Of a stretch of 64,000 bases of DNA, positions 34,971 to 49,034 are shown one piece after another (within the stretch, counting starts at the first letter, position 1; each line of letters opens with the position of its first letter). Source of the DNA: Chamaea fasciata (Eukaryota; Chordata; Aves; Passeriformes; Sylviidae); the NCBI GenBank assembly GCA_029207755.1, contig JARCOQ010000003.1, forward strand, positions 48,528,971-48,592,970, in the 5' to 3' direction. The position numbers were made by a program, and so were the translations under genes. The notes under the pieces were generated by a model. That model saw only the letters and a list, made by a program, of their open reading frames with translations. It searched no databases and was not told the DNA's origin.

Positions 34971-36130
34971 AATCCCGGGAACGCCCCAGGTTCCCACGCC
35001 CCCACCCCAGGGCCCTCCCCTCAGCACCGCCCTGCCCGCGTGCTGAATGGCCGCGCCCACCGGCGCGACACCACGGCCCCGCGCTCGCCCCGCCCTCAGC
35101 CACGCCCCACTGAGGGCACCGCCGCTTTAGCCCCGCCCCTCGCCTGGGCGCACCCAACTGCGCCTGCGCCACTCCCCGGTCTTCCCGTCTCTTTGTTCCG
35201 CTGATGTCAGGGAGGGGCGGGGCAAATGCACGGTTCCCGGAGCTCATTGGCTGCCGCTCGGGCCAGCGCGGGTGCGCGCGCGCCCCCGTGCCCGCCTCCC
35301 CTTCCAGCCCCCAGCCCGGGGGCTCCGTCCGGCGCTGCCAGGGGCGGTGCGGTCTCGCGCCCCCCGGACCCGCCCCCCGCCGCGGGCGTGCGGGGGGCCC
35401 CGCCCGAGCCGGGAGGAGCCGCGGCCGCTGGGGCAGCAGCGTCACCGCTCCGGTACGTCCGCGGTTCCACGCCCCGCTCCCCTCACCCTGCGCCCCCGGG
35501 GCCGCCCCCGCCCTCCGCTACGGCCGTGAGCGGCCGCTGCTCCCGCCTCGCTAGTCCTGCGCGGCGCCGCGGCCGTCCCACGGGCGGCGGCGGCGGGGCC
35601 GGGCAGCCCGAGGCCTGTGCGAGTGGCCGCGGGTAGCGGTGGACGCCGCGGGCCGACTGCGCGGTGACCGGGGGGCGGCGGCGGGTCACCGCAGCCGCGC
35701 AGAGCCCGCCGGTGGCGGGTATCGCGGTGGTACAGTGCCGCTGCCGGGGGTATCGCATCCCGCTGCTGGGCTCGTTACTTCCAGTCGCTTTCCTCGTTCG
35801 AGACAACGAGAACTGTCCGCGTCCCTGCGGCGGAGCGCGGTGCGGGAGGCCCGGGCCCTGGCTCTGGGGGCGGCGAGCGCTCGGTGCGGCGGCGGAGCCG
35901 CGGGGTTGTCTCCGCAGAGAACCCCGGCCGCTTCCCCTGGCCCGTGTGCGGCTGCTGCTTCCCCTCGTAGGCACGGGCGTCTTGTGGCCGCAGGAACTGT
36001 GGGTAGACCCCACTCACACGGAGCTGTTCCCTCCCGCTTGTCCCTTAGAGTGCGATGCCCGAGCTGGCGGTCACGCTCAGGCCGGGATGCCGCAGGGACC
36101 CTTCTGCCTCTGGCTTAAGTGCGGTGTGTG
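34750..36130 (+). promoter_or_regulatory. CpG island, probable SHPRH promoter and noncoding first exon
   Basis: About 1.4 kb of very GC-rich, CpG-dense DNA, 1.7 kb upstream of the first SHPRH coding exon. That exon starts with a splice acceptor (AG at 37852-37853) only 31 bases before the ATG, so a noncoding first exon must lie upstream, most likely here. A donor-like sequence, GTACGT, at 35453 is one candidate, and the next choices are equally plausible. Long open frames on both strands are composition artefacts. Several GGGGCGGGG-type (Sp1-like) boxes occur, for example near 35212-35223. Confidence 0.75.
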
Positions 36131-36242
36131 TTCGCCGTCGGGGTTTGCTTCGAGTGCTGTCAGCATCGCTCCGTGTGCACGAGCACTGTTACGGAAAACT
36201 GCCCTTCCTTCCCTTAAGTCTGTTGTGTAATTGTGGGAAGCT

Positions 36243-36573
36243 GTCATTCTCTACAACTGCCTGAAAGGCTGTAGCCAGGTGAGGTTCGGCCTCTTCTCCT
36301 GAACAACTCTGACAGGATGAGAAGAAATGGCCTTAAGCTTCACCAGGGAATGTTTAGATTGAGCCTTTGGAAGAATTTCTGAAGAGAAGGGATGGTTAGA
36401 CATTGGAATGAGCTGCCCGGGGAGATGCTAGAGCCACCATCCCTGAAGGTATTTAAGGCAAGATTGGATGTGGCACTGGGTGCCATGGTCTGGTTGAGAA
36501 GGCGGTGGGTGTTCAGTCACAAGTTGGACTCGATAATTTCAGAGGTCTTCTCCAACCTTATTGATTCTGTGTT
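36243..36573 (+). mobile_element. CR1 LINE 3' fragment in the SHPRH 5' intron
   Basis: CR1 3' sequence in direct orientation: 'attctctacaactgcctgaa', 'ggttagacattggaatgagc', 'ccatccctgaaggtatttaa' and the end 'ccaaccttattgattctgtg'. It sits between the promoter island and the first coding exon. Confidence 0.93.
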
Positions 36574-37853
36574 TGAATTTCAAATACAGCAAGATTTGTA
36601 TATTCCGTGATAGTTCCTTCGGCTTTCATGAATTACCAATTAGTGTCTGTTTGTTACATTTTTTAGGGTTTTTTTTCCCAAGACCCTTCTAAAGTTATTC
36701 AATAACAGGAATTCTGTTGTGTTCCAGCATAAGCCTTTTTAACATTAGGATATGGTGTACTGGATTTAGTACCTTGGAATACTTTCATCTTCTTACATTC
36801 CTTTAAAAGTTGCACAAGCTGAGTTGACACAAATATCTGTACTGACAAAGTGTAAATAATATGAGGTCACAGATCTATTGCTGTGTTGAGGCTCCATGTA
36901 AAAAATCTTAATAAAAAGTTCCTAGTTGCTAGAGTATTTAATGATGAGCATGTGGTTTTGGGCTCTGTAGTTATTAGTTTCCTAGATGGGTCTAATATTC
37001 TATAATTTGCTTCTTCATATATACCATTCAGCAGCTGTGCTTTATTTTCTTGTATTTTACCCACAAAATCTGTTCTGTGCCTAGATTCAGTTGAGGAGTT
37101 GGATGTCCATCTTGACTTCAGTTTACAGTTATTCAGTATCAGTGAGACTCTGCATTTAGTTTGCTGATTGGTCCTCGTGGAATGCACAATAACTAACTAA
37201 GGGCTCTTCTGCAAGCAGTTTGTGTATCCAGGGCCTAGGATGAACAGTTTCCTGGGGAAAAAAATTATTTAATACTAGTAGCGAGGTCACTGGGGACTTT
37301 AAAGGATGGAAGGTGATGTTTTGGGCTCTAAACCATATTTTATGTAGTGGCAGCTTCAGACTAGTTCTGTGTCAAGTTTGCTTTAAGTTTCAGCTCTACA
37401 TAGGCTTTAAAAGGAAAGATGAATTTTATGTGTATTTACCCCACACCCACCCCCAGATCTCCTGTACTTCCTGCACTTTTGTTTGCGGAGGTTTGTTTTG
37501 TTTTTTTTTTTTTTTGCTGTCTCCCTCCACCCCCATCTTTTAAGGATTCCACTGCTTCTTGATTTCTATCTGTCCCAGAAGATTCTCTCAGTAACAGCTT
37601 TGAAATGAAGCACTTTTGTTGATCTTTGTCTGTAGGTGTCTGGCAAAATTAGAAGATCTAGTACGAGACAATGCTTCATGTCCAGCTTTGTGTGATGGCA
37701 CAGGAATAGGAGAGGCCCTCTAAAGCTAATAATTCTGAACCGTTGGAGTGCATACTGCATGTATTTGTGTCCCAGAGTTTTGCACAGTGAAATGCTAGAG
37801 TGAGCATTTGGTTTTGTAATGCCTGCTGTTGACTGATGTACTTCACCTTGCAG
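36574..37853 (+). other. Probable SHPRH 5' (noncoding) intron
   Basis: No gene is recognisable. The stretch ends with a usable acceptor (TTCACCTTGCAG at 37842-37853). A T-rich tract lies at 37497-37516. Minus-strand frames at 37566-38303 are shadows over the coding exon. Confidence 0.55.
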
Positions 37854-38523
37854 ATACTGAAAGTACCCGTGAGAAAACGGCAAAATGAGTAGTCGTCGAA
37901 AACGTGCACCTCCGTCCAAAGTGGATGAGGAGAAGAAGAAAAAGCTCTGCTGGAATATGCATGAAGACCGGAGAAATGACATGGTGGCATTAGAGGATGA
38001 AGTAACTAATGAGGACCATATTCCAGTTCCAAGCACTTCTGCACCCTTCATTGTTATAAATGATGATAGCACTGATGAAGATCTTGTACGGAAAGAAGGC
38101 AGTGGCTCAAAATCTGTTAAGTTTTTGACAGTTAACGATGAAGAAGACTCTTGTTCCATCTTGACTCCTGTGTCTGCGCAGCTAAACATTATAGTCTTGC
38201 CATACCATGCAGATGGGTCCTGGAAGGCTTTGTTGGGAGAATTTGCTCTTCGTCTCCCTTCTGAGCAAATTCTGACTGACAAATTCTGTGACAGGAGCTT
38301 CACTTTAATGCGAGGAGACTCTGAGGATGAGTTGCAGGTCTGTGTTCATGAAAGAAGTGAAGAAGAGTACAGTAATGAAACAAAAGAATACCTGGGTGCT
38401 TTTGAACAGCGTATTTTGGTGGAAGCAACTTTAAGTGGTGAAATATTGGAAGGCTTGAGATGGTTGCAAAAGAAAAAGATAATTGGACTTTATCAAAGAC
38501 CTGGAGAGGCTCAGGCTTTAAAG
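37854..38523 (+). CDS. SHPRH: SHPRH exon with start codon, residues 1-213
   Basis: 31 bases of 5'UTR (37854-37884) precede the ATG at 37885, whose context is AAAATGA. The N-terminus [10 protein letters not shown] and the segment 'WNMHEDRRN' match the mammalian protein, while the acidic middle is divergent. The C-terminal part has '[11 protein letters not shown]'. Donor is AAG|GTATGC, phase 0. Confidence 0.96.
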
Positions 38524-41500
38524 GTATGCGTTCATTACACTTGGTTTGCATTTTGAAAGTTCTTTTTTTTTTTTCTGTTTGAAATATAAAATAAAAACAT
38601 CTGAACAACGAAGTCTGGCAGCTACAATGTATTTATAATGTGATGAAAATGTATAGTTTCTGCATGCTTTTGTAATGTTTTCAGTGTGGTTTTTTCCTAG
38701 AAATATATTTTTATTTTTTCACCATTAGCAATGTATTACCTGAAGGAATCACAGGAGCTTTTAGCTGTATTTCCTCTGTATGGTGTTAGTAGATTTGTTA
38801 TATCTTTCTGTACCTGCTAATTTTCAAACCACTGTTATTTTTTTCATCCTTTTCTGTTTCTAATAATCTTGTCAATTTAACAGTTAATTAAATTGTTAAC
38901 TGTGTAACCTTTTCACAGGTTGGAATTTACCTTCTTGAAGCTGGGCTAAGTAAACCAGAATTTCTCAGTGATGGAGGTGGAAGACCCAAAAAAGCTAATC
39001 AGATGATTCAAAAACTCATGGAAAAGTTCTACAGTTTTTTAATTCCAGGTAATGCAATAAAGTTGATTGTTGATGAACAGAAACAGTTTTGTCTTGTGGA
39101 GTAGTTGTAAATGTAAGGGAAAATAGTAGTTATTCCTGCCATCTAGAGCAACTCTTTTTTTTCCAGGCTGAGTTATTAGTTAATTTGCTCAATACTACTA
39201 TCTGGCCATTAATCACATGCTAGTTAGTTTATGCTGAAATTAGAGGTGATAATTCTTCTCTACAGGAGGTACTGAAGCTTAGAGTGTTTTGAGTCCTTAC
39301 TTTTTTGGGAGTAAATACAGCTTTCACCGGTTCATAGGGGTTGTTTGAACAGATCAACAGTATCTTGTCCGAATTATACAGGAACTGTGTAAAAGAACCA
39401 GGAATTAAATTTGGAAAACTTGTTCCCAGGTTGGGGCCTATCACACAACTGCAGCAATAGATTTCTGTTTGCTTTATATTGTAAAGCAGTTACAATGTAA
39501 AATAATGCAAAATGCAGCTTTATGATGGTTTCAAGAATATACCATTGCAGATTGAGAAACACGGGCCTTGCTATCATCTTAGAATTAAAGATATGCTTGC
39601 CAGATTGCACTTAATAGTAATACAGATTTATAGGGTAATAAATGATGGCTTTATGTTGTGATGTCTCAGGAAACTGGTGGAAAAACCAAACAAACAACCC
39701 AACCAGCCTTTGTCTCATTCCTTAGTGTAGAATTGATTCAAAATTTTGGCTGAAGATTTTGGCTGATTCAGTGACTGTAGTGTACAGAGTTTGTTTTTGT
39801 GACGGAAGCCTAGAACCCACCCCAAATACAACTGCACTTAATTAGAAGAGACAGAATTGTATAAAAAATCAGACAACTTTGCTGAAGAGAAGCTAAAAGG
39901 AAGAGCTAACAGAATAAAATCTGAACATCCTTACCTGCTGCAAAGAACACATGTGCAGCTGTGAGGAAAGACTTGAGATGTACCAAAGGATGGGCCAGTA
40001 TAACTCAGTAAGTGGGGAAGATATTGCACATAGGAAATCATCCTTCCAAAAACTGAAGTCTGACCGACACAAAAATGCCAGTTTAGGTATGAAAGCACAA
40101 TAAATCAGATCCAAGAAGAGGTCTGAAGTATAAATAGTTTAAATTCTAGGAATGAATAGTAGTGGTTTTAAATCCGTTAGGAAAAATACATTATCATAAA
40201 TGCATCAGAAGCAGAACAGTTGCCAGAGAATTCATAGACTTGAGATGTCTAAGGCATATGATAGAGTGCTGGAATAAAAGTAATGCTATAGCAGAAAGCA
40301 GTTTTCTCCTCTGCATATCTTCTCAATGTGGAAGAACTGGGGAAAGATTGTGAAGAAGATGACTGGTTACTTACTTCAAGATCTAAAGTAATTTTCTGCT
40401 GGAACCTGGGGCATTTGTCTTCAGTACACTAAAGAATGTATTTATATGGACTACTTTCTGAAAGGGAGGACATGCCCCTCAAAGTTACTGGGGCAAGAAT
40501 GTGGATCTGAGCATTTGGGTTGTCACACCTTAACTTTTCAGAAACAATGCAAGCAGCTCAGGTTCATAAAGGACCTATGTTGCCAGGTGGTAAAGATTCT
40601 GACTGTTTTTCAGCTTGTACATTTTTATGTGCTGTAAAATAAAATAATAGAATCTTGATTTCATACCAATGAATGCCATGTAAATGACAAAGTAAAATAG
40701 TTGACACAGAGAACAGATATTATGATTGCAAATCACTAGTCAAGTCCTACAAAGGCATGTGCAGCTTAATGTATTACTAGTACTGTGAGAAAAAGAATGA
40801 TTGGTGAAATGGTATCAAGAATGTTAAAATGTATTTTTCAGCGTAACAGACATGAAGAACAACAGAAAGCTTGCAAGCAGACTAGGCAGTGGAGTTTCAG
40901 TAAAAATTCAATAGATGAATGGAAAACAATGCAGAATTAAAATATTATGGCCTCTTTGCTAGCTGTTGCAAGCAGGGTTGCAGTTCAGTAGGTAGGTGTA
41001 TAGCTCAGTAAATGCATCAACTTAATGCTCAGTGTTAGTGAAACCAAATCAAAAGTAAAGAATTACCCTGAAAGTGAGAACAAAACATGATCACTCAACC
41101 ACTGTGTAAGTCCATAGTATGCATTATGCTCTGCTCTGAATTCAGAAAAAGCATGTCACAGAAATGAAAAAATATTTGTGAGGGAAGACCCCAGATGATT
41201 ATGCACTGTGAAACTGGTTTCATTTTCTAACAGTTTTTGAGCATGAACTTACTGATGTAGCCTAAAAAAAATACAGCCTTGATTCTCTGCTGATGAATGT
41301 GTTCCTTTGAATGTTTCTAACAACTTAGTCTCTTCTACACATTTTTAAACAGAATTAGTTGAGGTTCTGTAAAATTACACCTAAGTATATATTTTAACAC
41401 TCAACAATAGCCATCTAAACTAAAATCTACAATAACGTTCCAAGATGAAGCTTCTTGTTCCCCCCACTGATGAGCACATTCTCATGCTGATGGGGTTGTG

Positions 41501-44500
41501 CACAAGGATTTACACAAATAAGGGATATGACCTCTCTCCTGCTACATTTAATTTTTGTGTATTTTTCCTTACTGAACTCAGTTAATTCTGTTAATATTCT
41601 TCTAGACGGTTTTGAGACTTTATGGCAGGAAGTTTGTATATGTTATGGCAAGCATAGCATAGATGCATTAAGTAATCTGAAAAAAAAGTGATAAAATATT
41701 TAATATGGAGTCATTGAATCATTTAGGTTTTAACCCAACACTGCCTAATCAATCACTCAACCATGTCCCTAAGCACTACATTTACATGTCTTTTAAATAT
41801 TTCCAGTGATGGTGACTCAACCACTTCCCTGGGCAGCCTGTTCTTATGCTAGAGAACCCTTTATGACAAGAAGTTTTTTTCCCTGTTACCCTATCTCATC
41901 TTCCCCTGGCGCAACTTGAGGCCATTTCTTCTTGTTCAGTTACTTGGGAGAGGAGACTGACCCCTCATCTCCTTTCAGGTAGTTGTAGAGAGGACTAAGG
42001 TCTCCCTCTCATCTAATTTTTCTCCAAATGACCCCAACTCCTTCAGCTGCTCCTCGTGAGAGTTGTGTTCCAGATCCATTACCAGCTTCATTGCTCTGCT
42101 CTGGATAAGCTCCAGCATGCACGCCTTTCTTGTAGTGAGGGGCCCAAAATTGAATACAGTAACCTCACAACATCCTTGTAGTCCTCCTGAACTGCCAGCC
42201 CTGTCTTCTAAAGGTCAGAAACACTGTTTTCCCTGAGTCTCAGCCACATTTGCCTGTTCAGCTAGATGTACTCTGCCATTTTACCTTTTTATCATATGCC
42301 ATTTGCCTTCAGTTTTCCCAAGAAGAATAAATTCTTGCTGCAAAGATGATTTTGGTATTTTATGTTTATTTACTACCACATGTGAGGCAACGAGTTTTCC
42401 ATTAATCTAGGCTGTTTTCATTAATGCAGATATGGTTATCCTGGAAAAGTAAAGATCCTACTGCAAATGCAGTAGCAGAACTGTAGTTCAGTCATTGATG
42501 GAATTAAATAGAGTACTTGAAAAGCATCAAAGAAACAGAATTTTTAGATAGTACAATGCCATCTGTTTCTCAAATGTAAAAAAGATTAAGATGAGACCTC
42601 TGTAAACTGAATTACATTTTGAAATGGTTGAAAGCATAATTAAATATTCACTGCTTAATAAGTAACTGAGAGAGGGATAAACTTCCCTAGCATCCTTTTC
42701 AAAATTCCTGTGGTATGTAGAACCATTTAATCATGAAAAAGCAATCTGTGAAAGAATGAGCAAAACAAGAAAGGTATGTACCAAAAAATCCAATTGTATT
42801 TAAAAAATTGCTTTAAAATATATTGTAGTCTTTGCTCTCCTATAAAATTCTGGATAGTCTTACTTAGTTTATGTAGAAGTCAATTTATTATGCTTAAAAA
42901 TGTGAGATTTGAAGACTGTTATTTTAGCAAGTATAATGATAGGTGTCATTATATATCAAATTCATTGATCAAAGTTATACTTTGCAAACACTCTAATTTT
43001 CTGTTCTTTTCCTAAAGTGAGGGGTATGTGTTAAAGGATCCCTTTGAATGGTTTCTTTAATGTATAAAGCTGAGTGCTTTCTTGGTGCTTTTTATTAGGC
43101 TGGGTCATTAGTAACCCCACATGCGCATTCTGATTGCCTTCTTTACATTACAAGTTAGATATATAGTTTTCATGAATATGTAGAAACTTAGTGTCTTTCA
43201 GTATTCTCATTTCCTTTGTGAAGCACTGGGATTGTTCCTTTGATTTAAAAGGATTAGGGGAAGGTGCTGATGGTGTATAATTTCCTCCTTTTGTTTTGGC
43301 AGTCATTCTAGCCTTCACCACCCATTTGAATGAAAGAAAGCTTTTGCTTTTCATGAGAGTCCTAATACCAGCTCCTGAACCTTATTTTAAGATTAAGTTT
43401 TCTGATTTTTGGCAGGTACATCTCTTCCTTGTTAGCCTGAGGCATCAGAATTAAAATTTGATTTAAGTGTGCCAGCCATTAGCTTTTTTATTAGGATGTT
43501 AAAAATACTTTAAAGTCGCTTTATGCTGAAAATTATAGCTTTGACCTGCTTCCTGTTTTGGTGTGGATTTTTTTGTTTGTTTTGTTCTTGTTTTCTTTTT
43601 AATATCAAAATTCTGCGGGGTGAATTTTTCCCTAATGCTAGCTAGGGTTAGAACCAGTCTGTATTTTTTTGATACTGATGTTTCAATTTTAGGCCTAAAA
43701 CACTGTTAAAACTTGGCCTCCAAGTCTTTCATTCTCTCATATCTGTTTTCTAGAACACCAACCCTTGAATTTTTCATGAATTTTTGTTCTACATTGTTTA
43801 AATTCTGTGTATGCCCATATATCCAAATTATGTGAAAAATACATATGCAGAAGGTCTTCTTTCCTAGAGGGTAGAAAAGAAGGGTAGGCCTTCTGTCCCA
43901 AAGGGTGCTTACTTCTCTTGAGGTGGGTTTTTAATTTTGAAAGTATGCCTTGTCTGAATTTTTGTAGTGATGCAAGTGGTGAGAATAACGTGTTGTCGTG
44001 CTGCTACAATTTTTTAAACCAGATGAATAAATGAAGGTTAAATTTTCTCCTTTATGTAAGGTCATTAATTAATATTTAAATCAGAAGCACGAGATACTTG
44101 TGATTCTGTACCAACTAGAATTTTTTAGTGGAAGGACTTTATTAAGTAAGTTCTGGTCATTCTATACCTAAATTCTAAAGAAAGAGCTTTGCTTATCATG
44201 TATACATCTGTAATTATCATAGCATGTTAACTTTTAGGTGTCCTGGTTCCAGTTGGGATAGAGCTAGTTTTCTTCTTAGTAGCTGATCAATGCCATGTGT
44301 TTGGGTTCACTGTGACAATAATGTTTGTCATGCAAGGATTTGTTGCTTCTTGCTGAGTGGTGCTTGCCCCAAGTGAAGGACTTTGCAGTCCTTGCTCTGC
44401 GGGTGCACAGGAAGGGAGGGAGCATGGCCAGGACAGCCAAAGGGATTTTTCACATCAGAGAACAACATAAACCTCAGTTTATAAATTGGTGGGAGTTGGC

Positions 44501-47500
44501 TGGGAGCCACCAGTTGGCACTTGGTGTTGGGCTGGGAATTGATCAGTGAGAGGTGAGCAATTGTATTGTGTGCATCACTCGTATCTTGGGTTCTTTTAAT
44601 GTCTCTCTTTTTCCCTTTTCATTGCTATTACTATTATTATTATTACTGTTGTTTTTGTTGCAATGTTTTCCTTTATTTCAGTTATTAAACTGTTCATTGT
44701 TTGCTACTGCTGCTAGCTGAGTCAGATGCAGTCATGGCAAATGTTTAAGTGACACGTTGCTTTGTTTGTTTTCATATGTGTAAACTAAATATGTTGCTGC
44801 AAAATTTACTGAAATGTTATCCCAAGTTGATTATGTCTTGAATTATTTGGTGTGTGCAGATGAGCTGGAGGAAGATGAGGAAGAATCTGACACGGAACTA
44901 GAACGACAAAATATTGAAGAGCTTTATGACTTCGTAAGGCACACACATCAGCAGGAAATCCAATTACTGAGAAAGGATGTGCAGCATCCTGCCTTAATTC
45001 CCATTCTGAGGCAATACCAAAGTGAAGCCGTGAACTGGATGCTTCACCGAGAGAACCACGCAAGTACTCCAAGCAGTGGCAAGTATATGGATCCGAAAAA
45101 CTTGCATAATTGAGGAAAGTGTAATTTTATCCATCAGCAGTAATGTTTCCTTGCTGTTTGGTTAGAAGTTTTGTGAATTATTTCATTAATATTTTCATAA
45201 AAGCTGTTTGGGTAGTACACTAAATGATAAGCTAAGTCTTGCTGAACAGCAGTTGATGGATTGTGTTGGTTGAGAAGCTCTGTGGAGGTGGACTTCAGCT
45301 TCTTGTCTCTTAATGTCACAAAAAGGCAGAATAATTCTAAGGAGTGTGCTCTTAACAGAGAAACTTCATCATAGTAACCTGAACACTTTCTCCATAGAAA
45401 ATGCACTGCACTTCTTATGGCGGGAGGTGATCACTCTGGATGGAGTAAAAATCTACTATAATCCATTTACTGGCTGGTACGTTTTTATAGTTCCTCTTTC
45501 TGGGGACACCTCAGGGTTGTACTTTGTGAAAACCGTATTGGTAGCTTTATCCTGCAGGATATAAGATATTCCATAACTTGTTTTTCAGTTAGCAACTAAA
45601 GAATTATAACAGTGATATCTTTTATTTGGAAAAAAGCACAAACTGGAGTATGTAATGCACAGATAAATATGTAGATCTCAAGTTGAAGATGTAATTATTA
45701 AAGCATGTCTTTAATAAAAGTCAATAATTTAGTGGTTTAATATTAGCATTTTTTTAACTTATAGTATTGGAGTCTTTGATTTTCTGATCCAATGTTTTTA
45801 AAGCCCAAGGGAAGGCAGCAGTATAATGCTTTTTATTAATGCTAGGTATTGCATTACTGAATCTGTTTCTCTTTTCTATTAACTTGGTCAGAATAGAAGC
45901 TTTTGATTGCTAGTTTGCTTTTTATTTTTCCCTTTGTAACTTTCAGATCTTTTTCACATGTGAATATAAAAATATTTCAAATGTTTTGAGACTAATGCTA
46001 TGTTATGCTAAGGTTAGCAGGGCAAGGCCTATTAGGAGGTGAAAAAATTCTAAAAATTCTGGCATGCTTATTTGTCTTGGTCAGGTTCATGCACCCAAAA
46101 AGTGTGCTAGTTTTAGTTAATCTCAGCTTAACTAATAAAAGATAATGCCTCACCTGACAAATTTTGCCTTGCTGGAGCTCTGCTGTGTGTCCCTGAACTC
46201 AGGCTTCTCTGTCACAGCCTTCTGTAGTTACTGACTTTCACTGGGAATGTACTTGAATTTTAGTATTATCCGTGAGTATCCCACTGCTGGACCCCAGTGG
46301 CCTGGAGGTATCTTGGCAGATGAGATGGGTCTTGGAAAAACAGTAGAAGTGTTGGCTCTTATTCTGAATCATACTGGACCAGACATCAGACAAGATGATC
46401 TGACATTACCTGAGGTAAAGAAACCAGGCTGAGAGTTATTATGAAGAAAATGCTTTTCATAATGAATGCAAGTGCACTTCTCTTGAGTTTGTTGCTTTCT
46501 GGTTTATAGATGTCCATATTTAAAGCTGTATTGCTGTGAAAACTTTTCCCTTAGTAGGACATGATACTTGGCAGCATAAATGGTGGAATAGTTTGCATGA
46601 CAAGCTATTGATTCTTTGCCATTGTTCAGTGGTTTTATCAGGCAACTGTGCTGTTAATATAGTTAGGACAGGCTTCAGGAGTGTAAAAATACATAATTTA
46701 GTTTACTATGTTGGAGGTCATTCTCCTTCACTTCATTGTATTGATGAGTCTCAAACATCCATTAGACACATGTTTTAGACACATTTTAGACACGTTTTAG
46801 ACACATTAGACACATTTTCTGTGCTAAAATAGGGACAGTTTATATTCTGAATAAAGATTTCTGCTCTCCCTCTATTTCATATAATAAATGAGCTTATTTA
46901 GCAACAGTTTTCCACCTTTTCACTTTCCTCATCATGCATACTGTGAGAACTTGGCACATCCACTAAGCCGAATAACTCTTTCTGAAGGGAAGGAACCATT
47001 ATTTTTAAGTAAACTCTTACACTTTATGAGTTCCATCCCTTGGAAATCAAGGCAGCCAGTTTACTTGTACATTTATCATGTAATTTTATCAGTTAAAAGG
47101 CCTCAATTCTTAGAGAGAATAAGATGATTCTTAAATATGTGGGAGTCAGTGCCGAGTAGTGCAAAGAGAGGAGTACAAGCACTTAAGTGCCTGGACACTG
47201 ACTGCCAACAGTAGCTAAAGACCAGAGCTTTTGTAGGGCTGGAGTTACAGAGAATGTTTCATGATGCAAGTAGTTGGGACAGGCATCTTAGCTATTATAT
47301 TACTCTAATAATAGAGTAAAATTTTAGGAGGCAATTCCTAAAAGGAGAAACATACTTTTTATACAGCTGACTAGGGCTCTTCCTCTGTGTTGCTTACCTC
47401 CTTTTGTGTATCTAGCTGCATATTAAGTATATATATTTTTTCCTCCCCCATGAGGAACCTAAATCACTTACAGCTGTAGATTCCTGCAATTTAATGCTAA

Positions 47501-48988
47501 AGCAGTGGAGGACCCAGGAGGCTTTCAGAGCTGCTCTTTATGTTTCAGTTAGGGTGCTAAGCACTGTTTGCCAAGAAACTGAATTGAATGATGTGCCAGT
47601 CTGTAATGAAAAATGAGCTATCTGAGCAAAATAGTGAGATCAGAACACACATTTGTAGCAGTTCATGCTTACTTTCAGATGTGAGGACATTAATGAAGGT
47701 CAGAGTGACTGTGAAGAGACATGAGCTAATAACTATTTAATGTTGTCTGTATTAGGGTAAGCTTGTGAACTTCTTTGTTCCACCTCAACCTTTAGAGGGA
47801 AATAAAAAGAAAAAACCAAAGGAAATGGAGCCTAAATTAAAGGAAAAAATACAGTATCCCAGTAAGTATTACTGATGACTTTAAAAATACATTTTGCTGT
47901 TAGCATTGTCTTATATTGGCCACTGACTGTGAGTTCAAGGCTACTCTTGACTTCTTCAGAATGAAATTATTCTTTTGCTGAGCACTGTCATGTAGGATTG
48001 CATGCTACAAACAAGTGATCCACAGTTCAGAGTAAAGTTACCAACTCAGAACTCTCTGCTACAGAGCTCCATGTAACTAGAGGTCTTTGTAAAGAGTTAA
48101 TGCATTTAAATGAAATAAGCTCTATTTTTATGCCTCAGTAAGAAAATAGAGTGATTTATTTCTATTGCTATCGAGCATTGTTTTAGAATCACTTTAGAAC
48201 AGCAATCTGTAGAGCTGCATCAAGTAAAAGCTTGTCACAACTGCTGCCTGTCTGCATTTTTTAGACGAATACTGTTCAGAATTCCCTTAATACACATTCT
48301 GTGAGGTAACTTCATTTTATCTAAAGCTATAAGTTGTTTTGTTTTGATTCTTCATACAGGCTTACGAGTAATGATACTAGCAGCTGTAAAGGAAATGAAT
48401 GTGAAGAAAGGAGCATCCATTATTGCAATATTTAAGTACATCAGTTCTGTGTATAGGTACGACACGCAGAGAAATAGACGGCTTCTCAAAAGAACTCTAG
48501 AAAAACTAATTTCAGAACAGGTGGTGGAACAAGTTAAAGGACATGGTCTGGCTGGGTCTTTCAAACTGGGAAAGAATTACAAGGAACAGAAGAAGCGAGA
48601 AAGAACCAAAGAGCAGGTAAAACATGCTGCCATAGTTACTTCAAAGACTGTTGCAAAGGCTGTTCTTTTTTCTGCCAATTGCATGCTACTCTCAGCTGTA
48701 CTGTCTGCTTGCACTAGTCCAGTGACACTGATTTAGTGGTAAAAATGAAGAAAACTGCCACAATTGCTTTGACACTTAAAAATAAAGAAACAGAAATCAT
48801 AAGTAGATAAAATTTGTGGCTACAATATTAGCTACATCTGTCATTAGTCTTTTAAAATAGTGTCACTGGGAGTTGTATTGTTCTTACTGTGAAGTTGTTT
48901 TTTAAACACTGGTAAACATTAACCAAATCCTCAAACTGGAAATTGATATAGATGCTTAATATCCATGTACTGATGTGTTTATATGTTC

Positions 48989-49034
<46 letters not shown>

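Larger units (their letters stand above)
39049..44859 (+). other. SHPRH intron 2
   Basis: At 5.8 kb this is the largest intron seen. It contains a minus-strand CR1 fragment (41710-42180) and the second ERV LTR (44239-44695). A stretch at about 39800-40640 has an anciently repeat-like texture but I could not assign it. No coding exon was found in it. Confidence 0.7.

Noticed and set aside
35204..36264. Long open frames in the second GC-rich block
   Set aside because: Same composition effect; the block is the likely SHPRH promoter and noncoding first exon.
37566..38303. Minus-strand 245-codon frame over the first SHPRH coding exon
   Set aside because: Antisense shadow; the plus strand matches the SHPRH N-terminus and has proper splice sites.
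45081..45086. GT at 45083 as the donor of SHPRH intron 3
   Set aside because: It would shift the frame; only the GC at 45079 joins in phase to the conserved next exon.
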